Origin: Gammaproteobacteria bacterium
GTDB lineage: Bacteria > Pseudomonadota > Gammaproteobacteria > Magnimaribacterales > AG-339-G14
Direction: 5' to 3'
DNA: 64,000 nucleotides
NCBI GenBank assembly: GCA_019652555.1
Contig: BPAJ01000001.1
Coordinates: forward strand, 336,762 to 400,761
In this document: positions 34,708-44,376 of the stretch, piece by piece
How positions within the stretch are numbered: the first letter of the stretch is position 1
Layout of the letters: every line of letters begins with the position of its first letter
The notes under the pieces: generated by a model
Told to the model about the DNA's origin: nothing
Database searches by the model: none
The model's input: the letters and a program-made list of their open reading frames with translations, nothing else
Program-made: the position numbers and the translations under genes

Positions 34708-35998
34708 TACTTTGCAAGAGACACAAGATATTTCCGAAATCGTAAACCGCGGTCTCAAAAAAAGATATCGTTCTGAATTTATGTTTAGATTTTATGGCGT
34801 TGTCTCAATATTGTTTGCGGTAGTTTTTTTATTGGTTTTCTTTAGCAGCATCATCAGTAAAGGTTACAGCGCCTTTACTCAAGGTGAGCTCAATATGAAG
34901 ATCTATTTAAATGAAGAAGTTATCGATCCCGATCGGCTTAGAGATGAAGAAGAAATTAGATATGCTAACTTCGATAAATTAGTCTTAGATTCTCTAAAAA
35001 CTTATTTTCCTGAAGTTTCTTCTAGAAAGGAAAGAAAAGAATTGAAGTCTCTGGTAAGTTCGGGAACATCCTTGCGATTACAGTCTATGGTTTTAAACGA
35101 TTATTCGTTGATAGGCCAAGAGATAGATATTTGGGTACGATTGGATAGTGACATTGACATGTATCTAAAAGGGAATATCGACGTATCTTTGGATGAATCA
35201 CAAAGAAGAATTTCAGATAATCAAGTTAGGTGGGTTCAAGAGTTACAAGAACAAAACCTAATTAGTCAAAACTTCAACTCTACTTTGTTTACAGCTGGAG
35301 ATTCTAGAGAGCCTGAGCTCGCTGGCGTACTAGGAGCACTAGTTGGATCGTTTTTCATGTTAATCATAACTTTTATAGTTGCTTTTCCTCTTGGTGTGGC
35401 AGCAGCTATTTATTTGGAAGAGTTTGCTCCAAAAAATAGATTTATAGATTTTGTAGAGGTGAATATCAATAACTTAGCAGCTGTGCCATCAATCATTTAT
35501 GGGTTGTTGGGGCTTGCAGTATTTATAAACTTTTTTGGTATGCCTAGATCAGCTCCTTTGGTTGGTGGTTTGGTACTGGCATTAATGACCTTTCCAGTAA
35601 TTATTATTGCTTCTCGAGCTGCGCTTCAATCTGTGCCACCGAGTATTACTGACGCTGCGCTTGGCGTAGGGGCGTCTAAAATTCAAACTGTGTTTGATCA
35701 TGTTTTTCCTTTAGCATTACCCGGCATGTTAACCGGTTCAATTATCGGAATGGCAAGAGCATTGGGCGAATCTGCTCCTTTGTTGATGATTGGCATGGTT
35801 GCTTTTGTAGTTGATGTTCCAACCTCGCCACTAGATTCCTCCGCAGCGCTTCCAGTTCAAGTATACTTATGGGCCGATGCTCCAGAGAGGGGTTTCGTGG
35901 AGAGAACATCTGCAGCAATTTTAGTTTTGTTATTCTTTTTACTATTAATGAATTCAACAGCAATTTGGCTCAGAAATAAATTTGAAACTAAGTGGTAG
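34700..35998 (+). CDS. pstA: Phosphate ABC transporter permease PstA
   Basis: A 432-residue permease of the long PstA form. One N-terminal helix (about 28-50) is followed by a large, mostly extracytoplasmic insert (about residues 60-200), then the permease core [38 protein letters not shown] and the EAA loop [25 protein letters not shown]. It translocates phosphate with PstC. The insert contains charged stretches (ERKELKSL) with no recognised domain. Confidence 0.9.
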   Translation: MSNTLQETQDISEIVNRGLKKRYRSEFMFRFYGVVSILFAVVFLLVFFSSIISKGYSAFTQGELNMKIYLNEEVIDPDRLRDEEEIRYANFDKLVLDSLKTYFPEVSSRKERKELKSLVSSGTSLRLQSMVLNDYSLIGQEIDIWVRLDSDIDMYLKGNIDVSLDESQRRISDNQVRWVQELQEQNLISQNFNSTLFTAGDSREPELAGVLGALVGSFFMLIITFIVAFPLGVAAAIYLEEFAPKNRFIDFVEVNINNLAAVPSIIYGLLGLAVFINFFGMPRSAPLVGGLVLALMTFPVIIIASRAALQSVPPSITDAALGVGASKIQTVFDHVFPLALPGMLTGSIIGMARALGESAPLLMIGMVAFVVDVPTSPLDSSAALPVQVYLWADAPERGFVERTSAAILVLLFFLLLMNSTAIWLRNKFETKW

Positions 35999-36002
35999 TT
36001 CA

Positions 36003-36827
36003 ATGAGCAAAACAGAACTTATAGAGTTAGCAGATGACTTTAAAACTGTTGGTGATACAACCACAGAAAAAGAAGTCATTATGAAAGCGAAAGATTGCTG
36101 CGTTTTTTATGATGATAATCAGGCTTTAAAGAACATAAATATCGAGGTTGGTAAAAAAGAAGTTCTTTCGTTGATCGGGCCTTCAGGTTGTGGAAAGTCA
36201 ACTTTTATAAGATGTCTTAATAGACTGAATGACACAATTGATTCCGCAAAAGTAACTGGCGAAATCACTTTGGAAAATATTGATATCTATCATGGAGATT
36301 TGGATGTTGTTCTTCTTAGAGCAAGAGTAGGTATGGTTTTCCAAAAACCGAATCCATTTCCAAAATCTGTTTATGAAAACATTGCCTATGGGCCAAGAAT
36401 CCACGGCATGACTGAATCAAAATCAGATATGGATGAGATAGTTGAAACTTCTTTATTAAGAGCAGGTTTGTGGGATGAGGTTAAAGATAGATTAAACACT
36501 CCTGGTACAGCACTTTCTGGAGGACAACAGCAAAGACTCTGTATTGCAAGGGCCATAGCAGTTCGTCCCGATGTTATTCTAATGGATGAGCCATGTTCAG
36601 CTTTAGATCCAATCGCTACAGAAAAAATCGAAGATTTGATAAGTGAATTGAAAGAGAACTATGCAATCGTAATAGTTACGCATTCAATGAGCCAAGCTTC
36701 AAGAGTTTCGCAAAGAGCAGCTTATTTTCATTTAGGTCACCTAGTCGAGACAGGCAAAACATCAAAAATATTTGGCGACCCAGATCACGAACTTACTCAA
36801 AACTATATCAAAGGCAGGATAGGATAA
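36003..36827 (+). CDS. pstB: Phosphate ABC transporter ATPase PstB
   Basis: A 274-residue ATPase from the ATG at 36003. Walker [11 protein letters not shown]-loop [19 protein letters not shown] (typical PstB), signature [14 protein letters not shown], Walker [14 protein letters not shown] and switch His in VTHSM are all present. The open frame extends 21 bases upstream to a TTG inside pstA, but the ATG is preferred. It ends the Pst unit; no phoU follows. The last 25 bases overlap the convergent prepilin peptidase gene. Confidence 0.92.
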   Translation: MSKTELIELADDFKTVGDTTTEKEVIMKAKDCCVFYDDNQALKNINIEVGKKEVLSLIGPSGCGKSTFIRCLNRLNDTIDSAKVTGEITLENIDIYHGDLDVVLLRARVGMVFQKPNPFPKSVYENIAYGPRIHGMTESKSDMDEIVETSLLRAGLWDEVKDRLNTPGTALSGGQQQRLCIARAIAVRPDVILMDEPCSALDPIATEKIEDLISELKENYAIVIVTHSMSQASRVSQRAAYFHLGHLVETGKTSKIFGDPDHELTQNYIKGRIG

Positions 36828-37567
36828 AAATTTACCAATCCTAAGTAACTTGCAATTGCTAAGTGAAAGCCAAATGCAATCTCAGAATCTCTCTTCAGTT
36901 TGGAGCTAAGAAAAAACTGTACTATTCCAAGAAGTGATGCAGTAAGCAATAGAATAGGGACTAAAGTCATTGGGATCATTAAAGTTAAAATTGGAAAAAG
37001 GATTACATCTCCTAGACCCAAAGCTTCTTTTCCTTTGAGTTTGAAAAATAACCACCTCGTTGCCAAAAGGAGAAAGCCTGAAATAATTGCTACAAATATC
37101 TCAGGTAAGATCAATAGACCCTCCAACGATGAAAGTATCAAAGCCAAAATAAATAATATTAAAAGCGAGCTCAAAGGAATGATTTTGTATTGATAATCTA
37201 TCAAGGCAATAAATATTAAAGTTAGAGAAATGAAGCTTTTAAAAAGTATTAAATCCCACGAAGCATTTGTAATGAAAACCAATAAAAACAAAGAAATGAC
37301 CAATATTTCTATCAAGAAATATCTTGAGGAGATTGTTGCACCACAGCATTTGGCTTTTCCTCTTAAAAACAAGTAACTCAAGACAGGAATGAGGTGATAC
37401 CAATCTATTTTAGTCTTACAGGCAGGACAAAAAGAGGGTTCAGTATAAATATTTATGCTTTCCACATAAGCATCTGCTTCGATATTTCTATTAACGTAGC
37501 GATAGATAAAGCTTGCTAGAAAGCTACCCAAAAGCGCAGAGAAAATAATGTATAAAGAGATAATCAT
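36803..37567 (-). CDS. gspO: Prepilin peptidase GspO/PilD
   Basis: A 254-residue membrane aspartyl protease of type 4 prepilins. The N-terminal cytoplasmic cysteine domain has [20 protein letters not shown] and a second pair written [11 protein letters not shown], so the second pair is CC rather than the usual CxxC. Catalytic aspartates lie in [10 protein letters not shown] and GLGDVILFP. It cleaves and N-methylates the pseudopilins GspG, I, J and K. Divergent from gspC with only 52 bases between starts, a logical location for the secretion locus. Confidence 0.88.
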   Translation of the reverse strand: MIISLYIIFSALLGSFLASFIYRYVNRNIEADAYVESINIYTEPSFCPACKTKIDWYHLIPVLSYLFLRGKAKCCGATISSRYFLIEILVISLFLLVFITNASWDLILFKSFISLTLIFIALIDYQYKIIPLSSLLILFILALILSSLEGLLILPEIFVAIISGFLLLATRWLFFKLKGKEALGLGDVILFPILTLMIPMTLVPILLLTASLLGIVQFFLSSKLKRDSEIAFGFHLAIASYLGLVNFYPILPLI

Positions 37568-37619
37568 TGGTATAAATCTTTGTCAATTTGACTAAATATG
37601 ACATAAAATCAATAGACAT

Positions 37620-38474
37620 ATGGTATTGGACTACTTAAAAGGTATCAATTTGGAAAGATACAAAAGTTACTTGAATGAGAAAAATCTTAAATTCTCTATT
37701 TCCGGTGCACTTTTATTAGTTTTTTCTTTAGAGTTTTCCTCGATATTACTCGGATTGATTTTTAATAACCAATTAAGTTCAAATAACTTTAACAGTTCTT
37801 TTGCATCTAGCGACGCTCCTAGAATCATAGACAATCCATTTTCATCTGATGTTGAAATTGATGGCCTATCTATCTATGAAAGTCTTGTTAAAGCTCCTGA
37901 AACTTCATTATCTTTAAAACTTTACGGTGTTACTTCTTCTGATGAAGTTAAATCGGCAATAATTGGCTTCAATCAAAACGATCAAAAAACTTATCTCGTG
38001 GGAGATATGATTTCCGATAACGTTTACTTGGATTCAATTAACAAAGATTTTGTCACCATCAAGCGTTCTGGCATAACCGAAAGCTTGTCCTTTTTTAAGG
38101 GCTCAGTAATAAAAGGTATGGAAAGAGTTGTTCAGGGCAATACCTCTATAAAAATTGCATCGCAGCAAAAACCCACCATCAGCAAAGAGTGGATTGAAAA
38201 TCAGGAAATTGCGAAGTTAATTACTTTTGCTCCTGTTTTTGATGATGGAACTTTTTCCGGTCTTGAAATAAGTCCAGGGGAGAGTACTGCGCTTTTTGAT
38301 TCTTCGGAATTGAGACCTGGGGATATTGTGAAGTCCATCAATGGACTTTCCGTTGCAGAAATTGACCTCTCTGATCAAGATTCAATTAATTCTTTTTTCT
38401 CTGACTTAGCATCGCTTAACCTCGATTTAGTTAGAGACGATCAAGTTGTATCCGTCGATATAAACATTAACTAA
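37620..38474 (+). CDS. gspC: Type II secretion protein GspC
   Basis: A 284-residue inner-membrane linker. One helix near residues 28-50, a homology region around LKLYGVTSSDEVKSAIIGF and YLVGDMISDNVYLDSI (HR domain, binds GspD N0), and a C-terminal PDZ-like module from about residue 210 (LEISPGES, GDIVKSINGLSVAEI). First gene of an eleven-gene plus-strand run. It joins the secretin to the inner-membrane platform. Confidence 0.82.
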   Translation: MVLDYLKGINLERYKSYLNEKNLKFSISGALLLVFSLEFSSILLGLIFNNQLSSNNFNSSFASSDAPRIIDNPFSSDVEIDGLSIYESLVKAPETSLSLKLYGVTSSDEVKSAIIGFNQNDQKTYLVGDMISDNVYLDSINKDFVTIKRSGITESLSFFKGSVIKGMERVVQGNTSIKIASQQKPTISKEWIENQEIAKLITFAPVFDDGTFSGLEISPGESTALFDSSELRPGDIVKSINGLSVAEIDLSDQDSINSFFSDLASLNLDLVRDDQVVSVDININ

Positions 38475-38487
38475 ACCAAAAAAAATT

Positions 38488-40404
38488 ATGATTTATTCAA
38501 TTTATAAGAATTGTTGCGCCTATGCGCTTATTTTTGGACTTTCATCTAGCTTATGGTCGGTGACGATTAATATGCGAGATGCAGACATTAAGTCTTTTGT
38601 CTCAGATATTGCATCTTTGACCGGTAAGTCTTTTGTCGTAGATCCAAGAGTAAAGGCAAACGTAACTGTTATTTCAAGAGATGATTTAACGATCGAAGAA
38701 GCTTATGAAATTTTTCTTTCAGTTCTCAGTGTTCATGGGTTTACCGCAGTTGAACAAGCAAATGCGGTCAAAATAGTTCCTGCCTCAATGGGTAGGCAAA
38801 GCTTTACTGAAGTATCAAAGCCGGTTTCACCTGAAGATGCATTGGTTTCGACCATCATTAGACCGAGTCAAACATCTGCAAATGCCTTGATTCCATTAAT
38901 AAGACCACTTGTAAATTCTCAGGGACACATCGCCGTCTATGCGCCTAGCAACAGTCTGATACTTACCGATCGAAATGCAAATGTTAAAAGAATTAGGCAA
39001 CTCGTTGATGAGCTAGATAAAAATCCTGCAGATGTTTATGAAATCGTTAAATTGAAAAACTCTTCTTCCACTCAAATTTCCAAGTTGATAGATAAAGTTT
39101 TTTCAGAAAACTCCGGCGGCATGGCGCCAAATGATTTCAATGCTTACGCAATCGAAAGGAGCAACAGCGTTTTGCTCTTTGGGGATCAAGAAATTGTAGA
39201 GCGAATGAAGGCTGTTGTAATAAAGCTTGATGTAAAAGACCAAGGTACAAGTTCCTTGAAGGTTGTTTATTTAAAATATGCAGATGCTAATGCCTTGGTT
39301 GAAATTCTCAATAAGATGACACCGAATATTGATGAAAAAAGCTCAAACAAAGGCAATACTTCCATCACAGCTCATGAAGAAACCAATTCACTTATAATTT
39401 CAGCCGAGCCAGATGTGATGACCTCCTTGACTGGAATTATTAGCCAGCTTGATATTAGAAGAGCGCAAGTTCTAGTTGAAGCCATTATTGTTGAAATATC
39501 AGATCAGTTATCAAAAGACCTGGGTTTCCAATTTTTATTTAGTGGCGAAGGATCGAATTCACCGATTGCATCTCAAAGATTCGGAAATCCAACACCCGAT
39601 CTTTCGGCGCTTGTTGGTGGATTAACTCCCGGAGGAAGTACAACTGCTGTCTTATCTACTTTGTTGAGTTTAGATGGCTTCGCAACTGGTGTTGGTAAGT
39701 ACAAAAAAGGCGGTGATAGTTTTGCTGCGATCCTAAACGTGCTTGCAAAAAATAGCGACTCAAATGTACTTTCGACTCCCTCTATTTTGACTATGGATAA
39801 CGAAGAGTCATCAATTATTGTCGGTCAAGAGATACCGATTACCACTGGAGAGTCTTTAGGTACCAATAATTCAAATCCTTTTAGAACAGTTACGCGTCAG
39901 GAAATTGGAATCAAATTAAGTGTTAAACCTCAAATCAATGAGGGCAACTCAATAAAATTGGATATTGAACAGGAAGTTTCCTCACTTTCTGGACCTATTT
40001 CTGCAGGATCAGCAGAAATTGTTACCAATAAAAGGGCTATAGAAACGGTGGTCATGGTTGAAGATAACCAAACTATTGTATTGGGAGGATTGATCGATGA
40101 TGACATCCAAGAGTCAATAAGAAAGGTTCCTTTGCTTGGTGATATACCAGTTATCGGTAAGGCTTTTCGCCAGGAACAAACCACCATTAATAAGAAAAAT
40201 TTAGTAGTATTCCTAAAACCGACAATCATCAGAACCTCTCAAGATATGCAGGCTCTGACAAATACAAAATACGATTATTTGAGAGCTCAAGAAATGCTTA
40301 GAAGCAAAAAAGGAAAAACCTCACCTGACTTGGACTTGCTTGAAAAATTAATTTTCGATGCTGAGGAAGAAAACAAACCAAAAATCGAGGAAGAAGAAGT
40401 ATAA
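38488..40404 (+). CDS. gspD: Type II secretion secretin GspD
   Basis: A 638-residue outer-membrane secretin. An N-terminal signal region (AYALIFGLSSSLWS) precedes the N0 domain (NMRDADIKSFVSDIASLTGK), then N1-N3 repeats (SLKVVYLKYADANALVEIL is typical) and the secretin core with RRAQVLVEAIIVEI, VLSTPSILTMDNEES, VGQEIPI and the KKNLVVFLKPTII end. It forms the multimeric outer-membrane gate. A short acidic tail (EEENKPKIEEEEV) follows. No partner pilotin gene is seen. Confidence 0.92.
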   Translation: MIYSIYKNCCAYALIFGLSSSLWSVTINMRDADIKSFVSDIASLTGKSFVVDPRVKANVTVISRDDLTIEEAYEIFLSVLSVHGFTAVEQANAVKIVPASMGRQSFTEVSKPVSPEDALVSTIIRPSQTSANALIPLIRPLVNSQGHIAVYAPSNSLILTDRNANVKRIRQLVDELDKNPADVYEIVKLKNSSSTQISKLIDKVFSENSGGMAPNDFNAYAIERSNSVLLFGDQEIVERMKAVVIKLDVKDQGTSSLKVVYLKYADANALVEILNKMTPNIDEKSSNKGNTSITAHEETNSLIISAEPDVMTSLTGIISQLDIRRAQVLVEAIIVEISDQLSKDLGFQFLFSGEGSNSPIASQRFGNPTPDLSALVGGLTPGGSTTAVLSTLLSLDGFATGVGKYKKGGDSFAAILNVLAKNSDSNVLSTPSILTMDNEESSIIVGQEIPITTGESLGTNNSNPFRTVTRQEIGIKLSVKPQINEGNSIKLDIEQEVSSLSGPISAGSAEIVTNKRAIETVVMVEDNQTIVLGGLIDDDIQESIRKVPLLGDIPVIGKAFRQEQTTINKKNLVVFLKPTIIRTSQDMQALTNTKYDYLRAQEMLRSKKGKTSPDLDLLEKLIFDAEEENKPKIEEEEV

Positions 40405-40407
40405 AAG

Positions 40408-41775
40408 ATGACTGACAAAGACTTCAGTTATAAATTTTGTAAGGATAATCAACTTCTTCCAGAAGTGAGTAGCGACTCGATATTGATTTTTCATACCGAC
40501 GATTGCGACATCAATGCAATTGCTCACATCCAGTCCAAATACAAATTACCTGTTGAAACCAAACAAATAGATTTTTCCGAGTTCAATAAAAAACTTTCTG
40601 AATCTTATTCCGATAAAACACAGTCGTCAGAATCCTTAGCAGAGAATATTCATGAAGATGTTGATTTGGATTCTTTAGTACTTGATTTACCAAAAACCGA
40701 AGATTTGTTGGATGACAGTACAGATTCTCCGGTAATCAGACTAATCAATGCGATTTTGTCTGAGGCAATCAAAGACGGAGCCTCCGATATCCATATTGAA
40801 CCCTATGAAGAGAATTTGATTATCAGATTCAGAACGGATGGAATTCTTAAAGAAAAGATAAGGCCAAGCTCTAGAATCTCACCATTATTGAATGCGCGAA
40901 TAAAAATCATGTCTAATTTGGATATTGCAGAGAGACGAATCCCTCAAGATGGCAGGATGTCTCTCAAACTTGGAGAACGATGGGTAGATATTAGAGTTTC
41001 AACTTTACCTTCAAGTTATGGGGAACGAATAGTTTTGAGATTACTCGATAAAGCTGATTCCAGCCTTGATCTTAAAGAACTTGGCATGACAGAGAGTCTT
41101 TTAGGCAATTACCAAACTGAATTGAAAAACAACAGTGGCATCATTCTGGTCACTGGTCCTACTGGATCGGGTAAGACCACTACTTTGTATTCAGGCTTGA
41201 ACTTTTTAAACGATCAAACCAGAAACATCTTAACCGTTGAAGATCCTATTGAGTATGCAATTGAAGGAGTGGGGCAAACACAAGTAAACAATCGAGTTGG
41301 TTTAACTTTTGAAAAAGGTTTAAGAGCAATTTTAAGACAAGATCCGGATGTCGTTATGGTTGGAGAAATCAGAGATAAAGAAACCGCTGACATTGCCATT
41401 CAAGCAAGTTTAACCGGTCACTTGGTTTTATCTACTGTGCATACCAATGATTCGGTTGGTGCAATTACAAGACTTATTGATATGGGTGTGGAACCCTATC
41501 TAATTGCCAGTTCTCTCAGAATGGTAATCGCACAAAGACTGGTGAGAAAAATTGATCCTACCAGTCAGGAACTTTCTGGAAGAATCGGTATTTTTGAATC
41601 TATTTTGATTAATGACGATATCAAAGAGCAGATCCACAACAAGGGTTCGGAAAGTGAAATTAAGAATATCGCTTTCAAAGATAACAATACTCTAGAGCTC
41701 GATGGACAAGAGAAAGTTAACTTAGGCTTAACTTCGGAAGATGAGCTTAGAAGGGTTCTGCAAGAGAAAAATTAG
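40408..41775 (+). CDS. gspE: Type II secretion ATPase GspE, lacking the Cys4 module
   Basis: A 455-residue secretion ATPase. Walker A GPTGSGKTTT is at residues 250-259. The Asp box (LTVEDPIEY), Walker B (RQDPDVVMVGEIRD) and His box (GHLVLSTVHTND) follow. After QRLVRKI the usual metal-binding module with two CxxC pairs is missing: only about ten residues separate it from SGRIGIFE. The N-terminal N1 domain is short and acidic (residues 1-110). It drives pseudopilus assembly from the cytoplasm, docking on GspL. Confidence 0.92.
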   Translation: MTDKDFSYKFCKDNQLLPEVSSDSILIFHTDDCDINAIAHIQSKYKLPVETKQIDFSEFNKKLSESYSDKTQSSESLAENIHEDVDLDSLVLDLPKTEDLLDDSTDSPVIRLINAILSEAIKDGASDIHIEPYEENLIIRFRTDGILKEKIRPSSRISPLLNARIKIMSNLDIAERRIPQDGRMSLKLGERWVDIRVSTLPSSYGERIVLRLLDKADSSLDLKELGMTESLLGNYQTELKNNSGIILVTGPTGSGKTTTLYSGLNFLNDQTRNILTVEDPIEYAIEGVGQTQVNNRVGLTFEKGLRAILRQDPDVVMVGEIRDKETADIAIQASLTGHLVLSTVHTNDSVGAITRLIDMGVEPYLIASSLRMVIAQRLVRKIDPTSQELSGRIGIFESILINDDIKEQIHNKGSESEIKNIAFKDNNTLELDGQEKVNLGLTSEDELRRVLQEKN

Positions 41776-41777
41776 TA

Positions 41778-42983
41778 ATGCCAAATTATTCTTACAAAGC
41801 TTTAGACCCTACCGGGATAACAGAAACCGGAGTTCTGATCGCTGAGAATTTGAGTGAAGCTCAAGAAGAGTTAAAAAATAGAAGGCTCATTCCAATAAAT
41901 TTAAAAGAGTCAAAAAATAGATTCAATATCTCTTTGTTTAGAAAAATATCTTCATCAAAGTTAAGCCTCATTACCCGTCAACTTTCAACTTTGATCAATG
42001 GCGGCATTCCAGTAGATCAGGCCTTAGACTCTGTAGCCAAACAAATAGATTCGCCTTTGATCAAAGGCAAACTTTCAAATATTTCCAATAAGGTTAAAGC
42101 GGGTTTCAAGCTATCGGAATCGCTTGAAGATCATCCGGAAAGCTTTGATCGACTTTATTGTTCTTTAGTCAGAGCCGGAGAAACTTCAGGTGATTTAGGT
42201 ATGGTTCTAGAAAAAACATCTGATTTTCTAGAGAGAAAATCAAAAATATCTCAAGATATTATTGGCGCCTTAGTTTATCCATTTATCCTTTTTTCCATAG
42301 CGATAGTTGTGATTGTTTTGCTTTTGTCTTTTGTCGTCCCAGAAGTGGTAAGTCAATTTTCTTCTTTGAATAGAGACTTGCCATTCATTACGAAATCTTT
42401 GCTGTTCTTGTCATCTGTATTTACCAGTTATCTCTTTTACGCGTCTATATTCATTACCGGTTTGATTGGTTTTATCACCATAAGATCAATCGGTTATGAG
42501 TTATTCAGATCAAAATTAGATAAATTTTTTCTCTCAGTTCCTGTTCTTAAGAACTCCCTAATAGATTCGGATTTATCCAGATTTACCAATTCTTTGAGTA
42601 TTTTAAGATCCAGTAATATTTCCATAATCAACGCGCTTGAAATCTCAGCTGACACCATTTCAAACAGTTACTTACGCCAACAGGTAAAATCAACTGCTAA
42701 TAAAGTTGCTGAAGGGGAGTCTTTGGCGTCAAGCTTAGAAAAAATTCAAGTTATCCCGCCTTTGGTGACGCAAATGATCGAAAACGGAGAAAGGTCAGGA
42801 AGACTTGAAGAAATGCTTGAGAAAGTATCGGTTTATTTAGAAGATAAATTTCAAAGCTCTACAAAAATCACCATGAATTTACTCGAGCCGCTAATTGTAG
42901 TATTCCTTGGCATGTTTGTAGCTCTTATCGTCCTTGCTATCCTGTTACCATTAATTCAATTAAACACTCTAACTTTAAATTAA
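41778..42983 (+). CDS. gspF: Type II secretion platform protein GspF
   Basis: A 401-residue inner-membrane platform protein with two tandem T2SSF domains, TRQLSTLINGGIPVDQALDSV in the first and TNSLSILRSSNISIINALEIS in the second. Three membrane helices are visible: about residues 165-190, 210-235 and 370-395. ENGERSGRLEEMLEKVSVYLE is conserved. It couples GspE to the pseudopilus. It begins two bases after gspE. Confidence 0.92.
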   Translation: MPNYSYKALDPTGITETGVLIAENLSEAQEELKNRRLIPINLKESKNRFNISLFRKISSSKLSLITRQLSTLINGGIPVDQALDSVAKQIDSPLIKGKLSNISNKVKAGFKLSESLEDHPESFDRLYCSLVRAGETSGDLGMVLEKTSDFLERKSKISQDIIGALVYPFILFSIAIVVIVLLLSFVVPEVVSQFSSLNRDLPFITKSLLFLSSVFTSYLFYASIFITGLIGFITIRSIGYELFRSKLDKFFLSVPVLKNSLIDSDLSRFTNSLSILRSSNISIINALEISADTISNSYLRQQVKSTANKVAEGESLASSLEKIQVIPPLVTQMIENGERSGRLEEMLEKVSVYLEDKFQSSTKITMNLLEPLIVVFLGMFVALIVLAILLPLIQLNTLTLN

Positions 42984-42987
42984 TACT

Positions 42988-43422
42988 ATGAAAAAAATCG
43001 TTTCAAAAAAATTATCAGGTTTCAGCTTGATAGAAATTCTTGTGGTGCTAATGATCATCGGCTTATTAACTGCAGTTGTTGCCATCAACGTACTGCCTAG
43101 CCAAGACAGAGCAAGAGCAGATAAAGCATTGGCCGACATAAGAATATACGAACAAGCTTTAGAGCTTTATCGATTGGATATGTTCTCTTATCCGACCAGC
43201 GATGAAGGCTTACAAGCTCTTACTCAAGCTCCGGCAAACCATCGTTTTAAAAATAGATATCGTCAAGGCGGCTACATCAGAAAATTAGAAACAGATCCTT
43301 GGGGCAATGAGTATCAATACAAAAGACCCGGAGATAACGGACCGTTTGACTTATTTTCTTATGGCGCCGATGGCCAACAAGGAGGTGAGGGCATGGATCG
43401 AGATATAGGCAATTGGGAATAA
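42988..43422 (+). CDS. gspG: Major pseudopilin GspG
   Basis: A 144-residue pseudopilin. Prepilin cleavage after Gly11 in KKLSGFSLIEILVV, Phe12 becoming +1 and Glu16 the conserved +5. The C-terminal pattern is typical of GspG: YPTSDEGLQALTQAP, DPWGNEYQYKRPG and FSYGADGQQGGEGMDRDIGNW, the last a calcium-binding loop. It makes the bulk of the pseudopilus. The stop overlaps the gspI start (TAATG). Confidence 0.93.
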   Translation: MKKIVSKKLSGFSLIEILVVLMIIGLLTAVVAINVLPSQDRARADKALADIRIYEQALELYRLDMFSYPTSDEGLQALTQAPANHRFKNRYRQGGYIRKLETDPWGNEYQYKRPGDNGPFDLFSYGADGQQGGEGMDRDIGNWE

Positions 43423-43775
43423 TGAAAGGATTTACTTTAGTAGAGGTTCTCGTTTCGCTTTTTATTCTGTCGCTGGTTGCAGTCACAGGAATAACCTCTC
43501 TATCGTATAGTACAAAAACCATATCTTCATTAAGCGATGATTTTTATCGGGGGACTTTGGCAGAAAATATAATCATTAGATCTTATTTTGATGAAAACTA
43601 CCTGACCAACAATTTACTCACCCAAAGAGAAGAATTCATGGGTTATCCCTATATTTGGAATAGAAAGATAACGATTGATCCAAAGCAGAATTCTTTAAAT
43701 ATCGAAGTAGAAGTCATCTCCGAAGAGACTGAAAAATCAACTAAATTGGAAATATATAAAGCAATCAATGAATAA
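43422..43775 (+). CDS. gspI: Minor pseudopilin GspI
   Basis: 117 residues from the ATG at 43422, which overlaps the gspG stop; an upstream TTG at 43413 is not needed. MKGFTLVEVLVSLFIL has Gly3 as cleavage site and Glu8 as +5. Later YIWNRKITIDP is typical of the short GspI C-domain. It forms the pseudopilus tip with GspJ and GspK. It directly follows gspG, so the usual gspH position is empty. Confidence 0.85.
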   Translation: MKGFTLVEVLVSLFILSLVAVTGITSLSYSTKTISSLSDDFYRGTLAENIIIRSYFDENYLTNNLLTQREEFMGYPYIWNRKITIDPKQNSLNIEVEVISEETEKSTKLEIYKAINE

Positions 43776-44376
43776 TTTAAAAGGTTACACGCTCGTTGAA
43801 GTTTTGATTGTCATGTCATTATTTTCATTGATAAGTCTTTTGTCTTTAACCTTTCTTAATACTTCGGTTTCATCTTCAATTGGTATCAGTTCAAAATCTA
43901 AACTTCTCAATGAATTAGCTGTTTTTAGCGAGCTTCTAGAAGATGATTTATTTCATGTAGCCAAACAATTTCCAAGACCCAGTCAAATCGATCAGTTTCC
44001 AAGTTTTTTTAAGTTAAATAATAACTTTAGAGATGGCGAACCATTATTAGAACTGGTAAGAAATTCATCTTCCGATGGCTTAGATGATCTTGGGGCCATC
44101 AATAAAGTCATTTATAAAATAGAAGATAATGTTCTTTACAGAAATTTTTCAAATTTTTTAAATTCTTCTTATGAGGCCAAGGCTTTTGCTTTGATTTCAG
44201 AAATTGAAGATTTAGAAATCAAAGTTTTGTATGAGAAAAATGAATATCTCACCTGGCCACCATTCAATGAAGCTGATTTAGATATTTATCCTACTTTGAT
44301 GGAGGTCAACATTAAGTTTTCTGAGGGTAATTTCAAAAAAATACTATTCATAAGCGGAGATGACATTGTTGGATAA
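43768..44376 (+). CDS. gspJ: Minor pseudopilin GspJ
   Basis: A 202-residue pseudopilin. MNNLKGYTLVEVLIVMSLF has the Gly6 cleavage site and Glu11 as +5. LLEDDLFHVAKQFPRP and LLELVRNSSSDG resemble the GspJ body, where a tryptophan or leucine-rich region follows the helix. It overlaps gspI by eight bases and gspK by 17 bases. It assembles in the tip complex. Confidence 0.85.
   Translation: MNNLKGYTLVEVLIVMSLFSLISLLSLTFLNTSVSSSIGISSKSKLLNELAVFSELLEDDLFHVAKQFPRPSQIDQFPSFFKLNNNFRDGEPLLELVRNSSSDGLDDLGAINKVIYKIEDNVLYRNFSNFLNSSYEAKAFALISEIEDLEIKVLYEKNEYLTWPPFNEADLDIYPTLMEVNIKFSEGNFKKILFISGDDIVG

Noticed and set aside
35982-36002. A TTG start for pstB inside pstA
   Set aside because: The ATG at 36003 leaves a normal PstB N-terminus.
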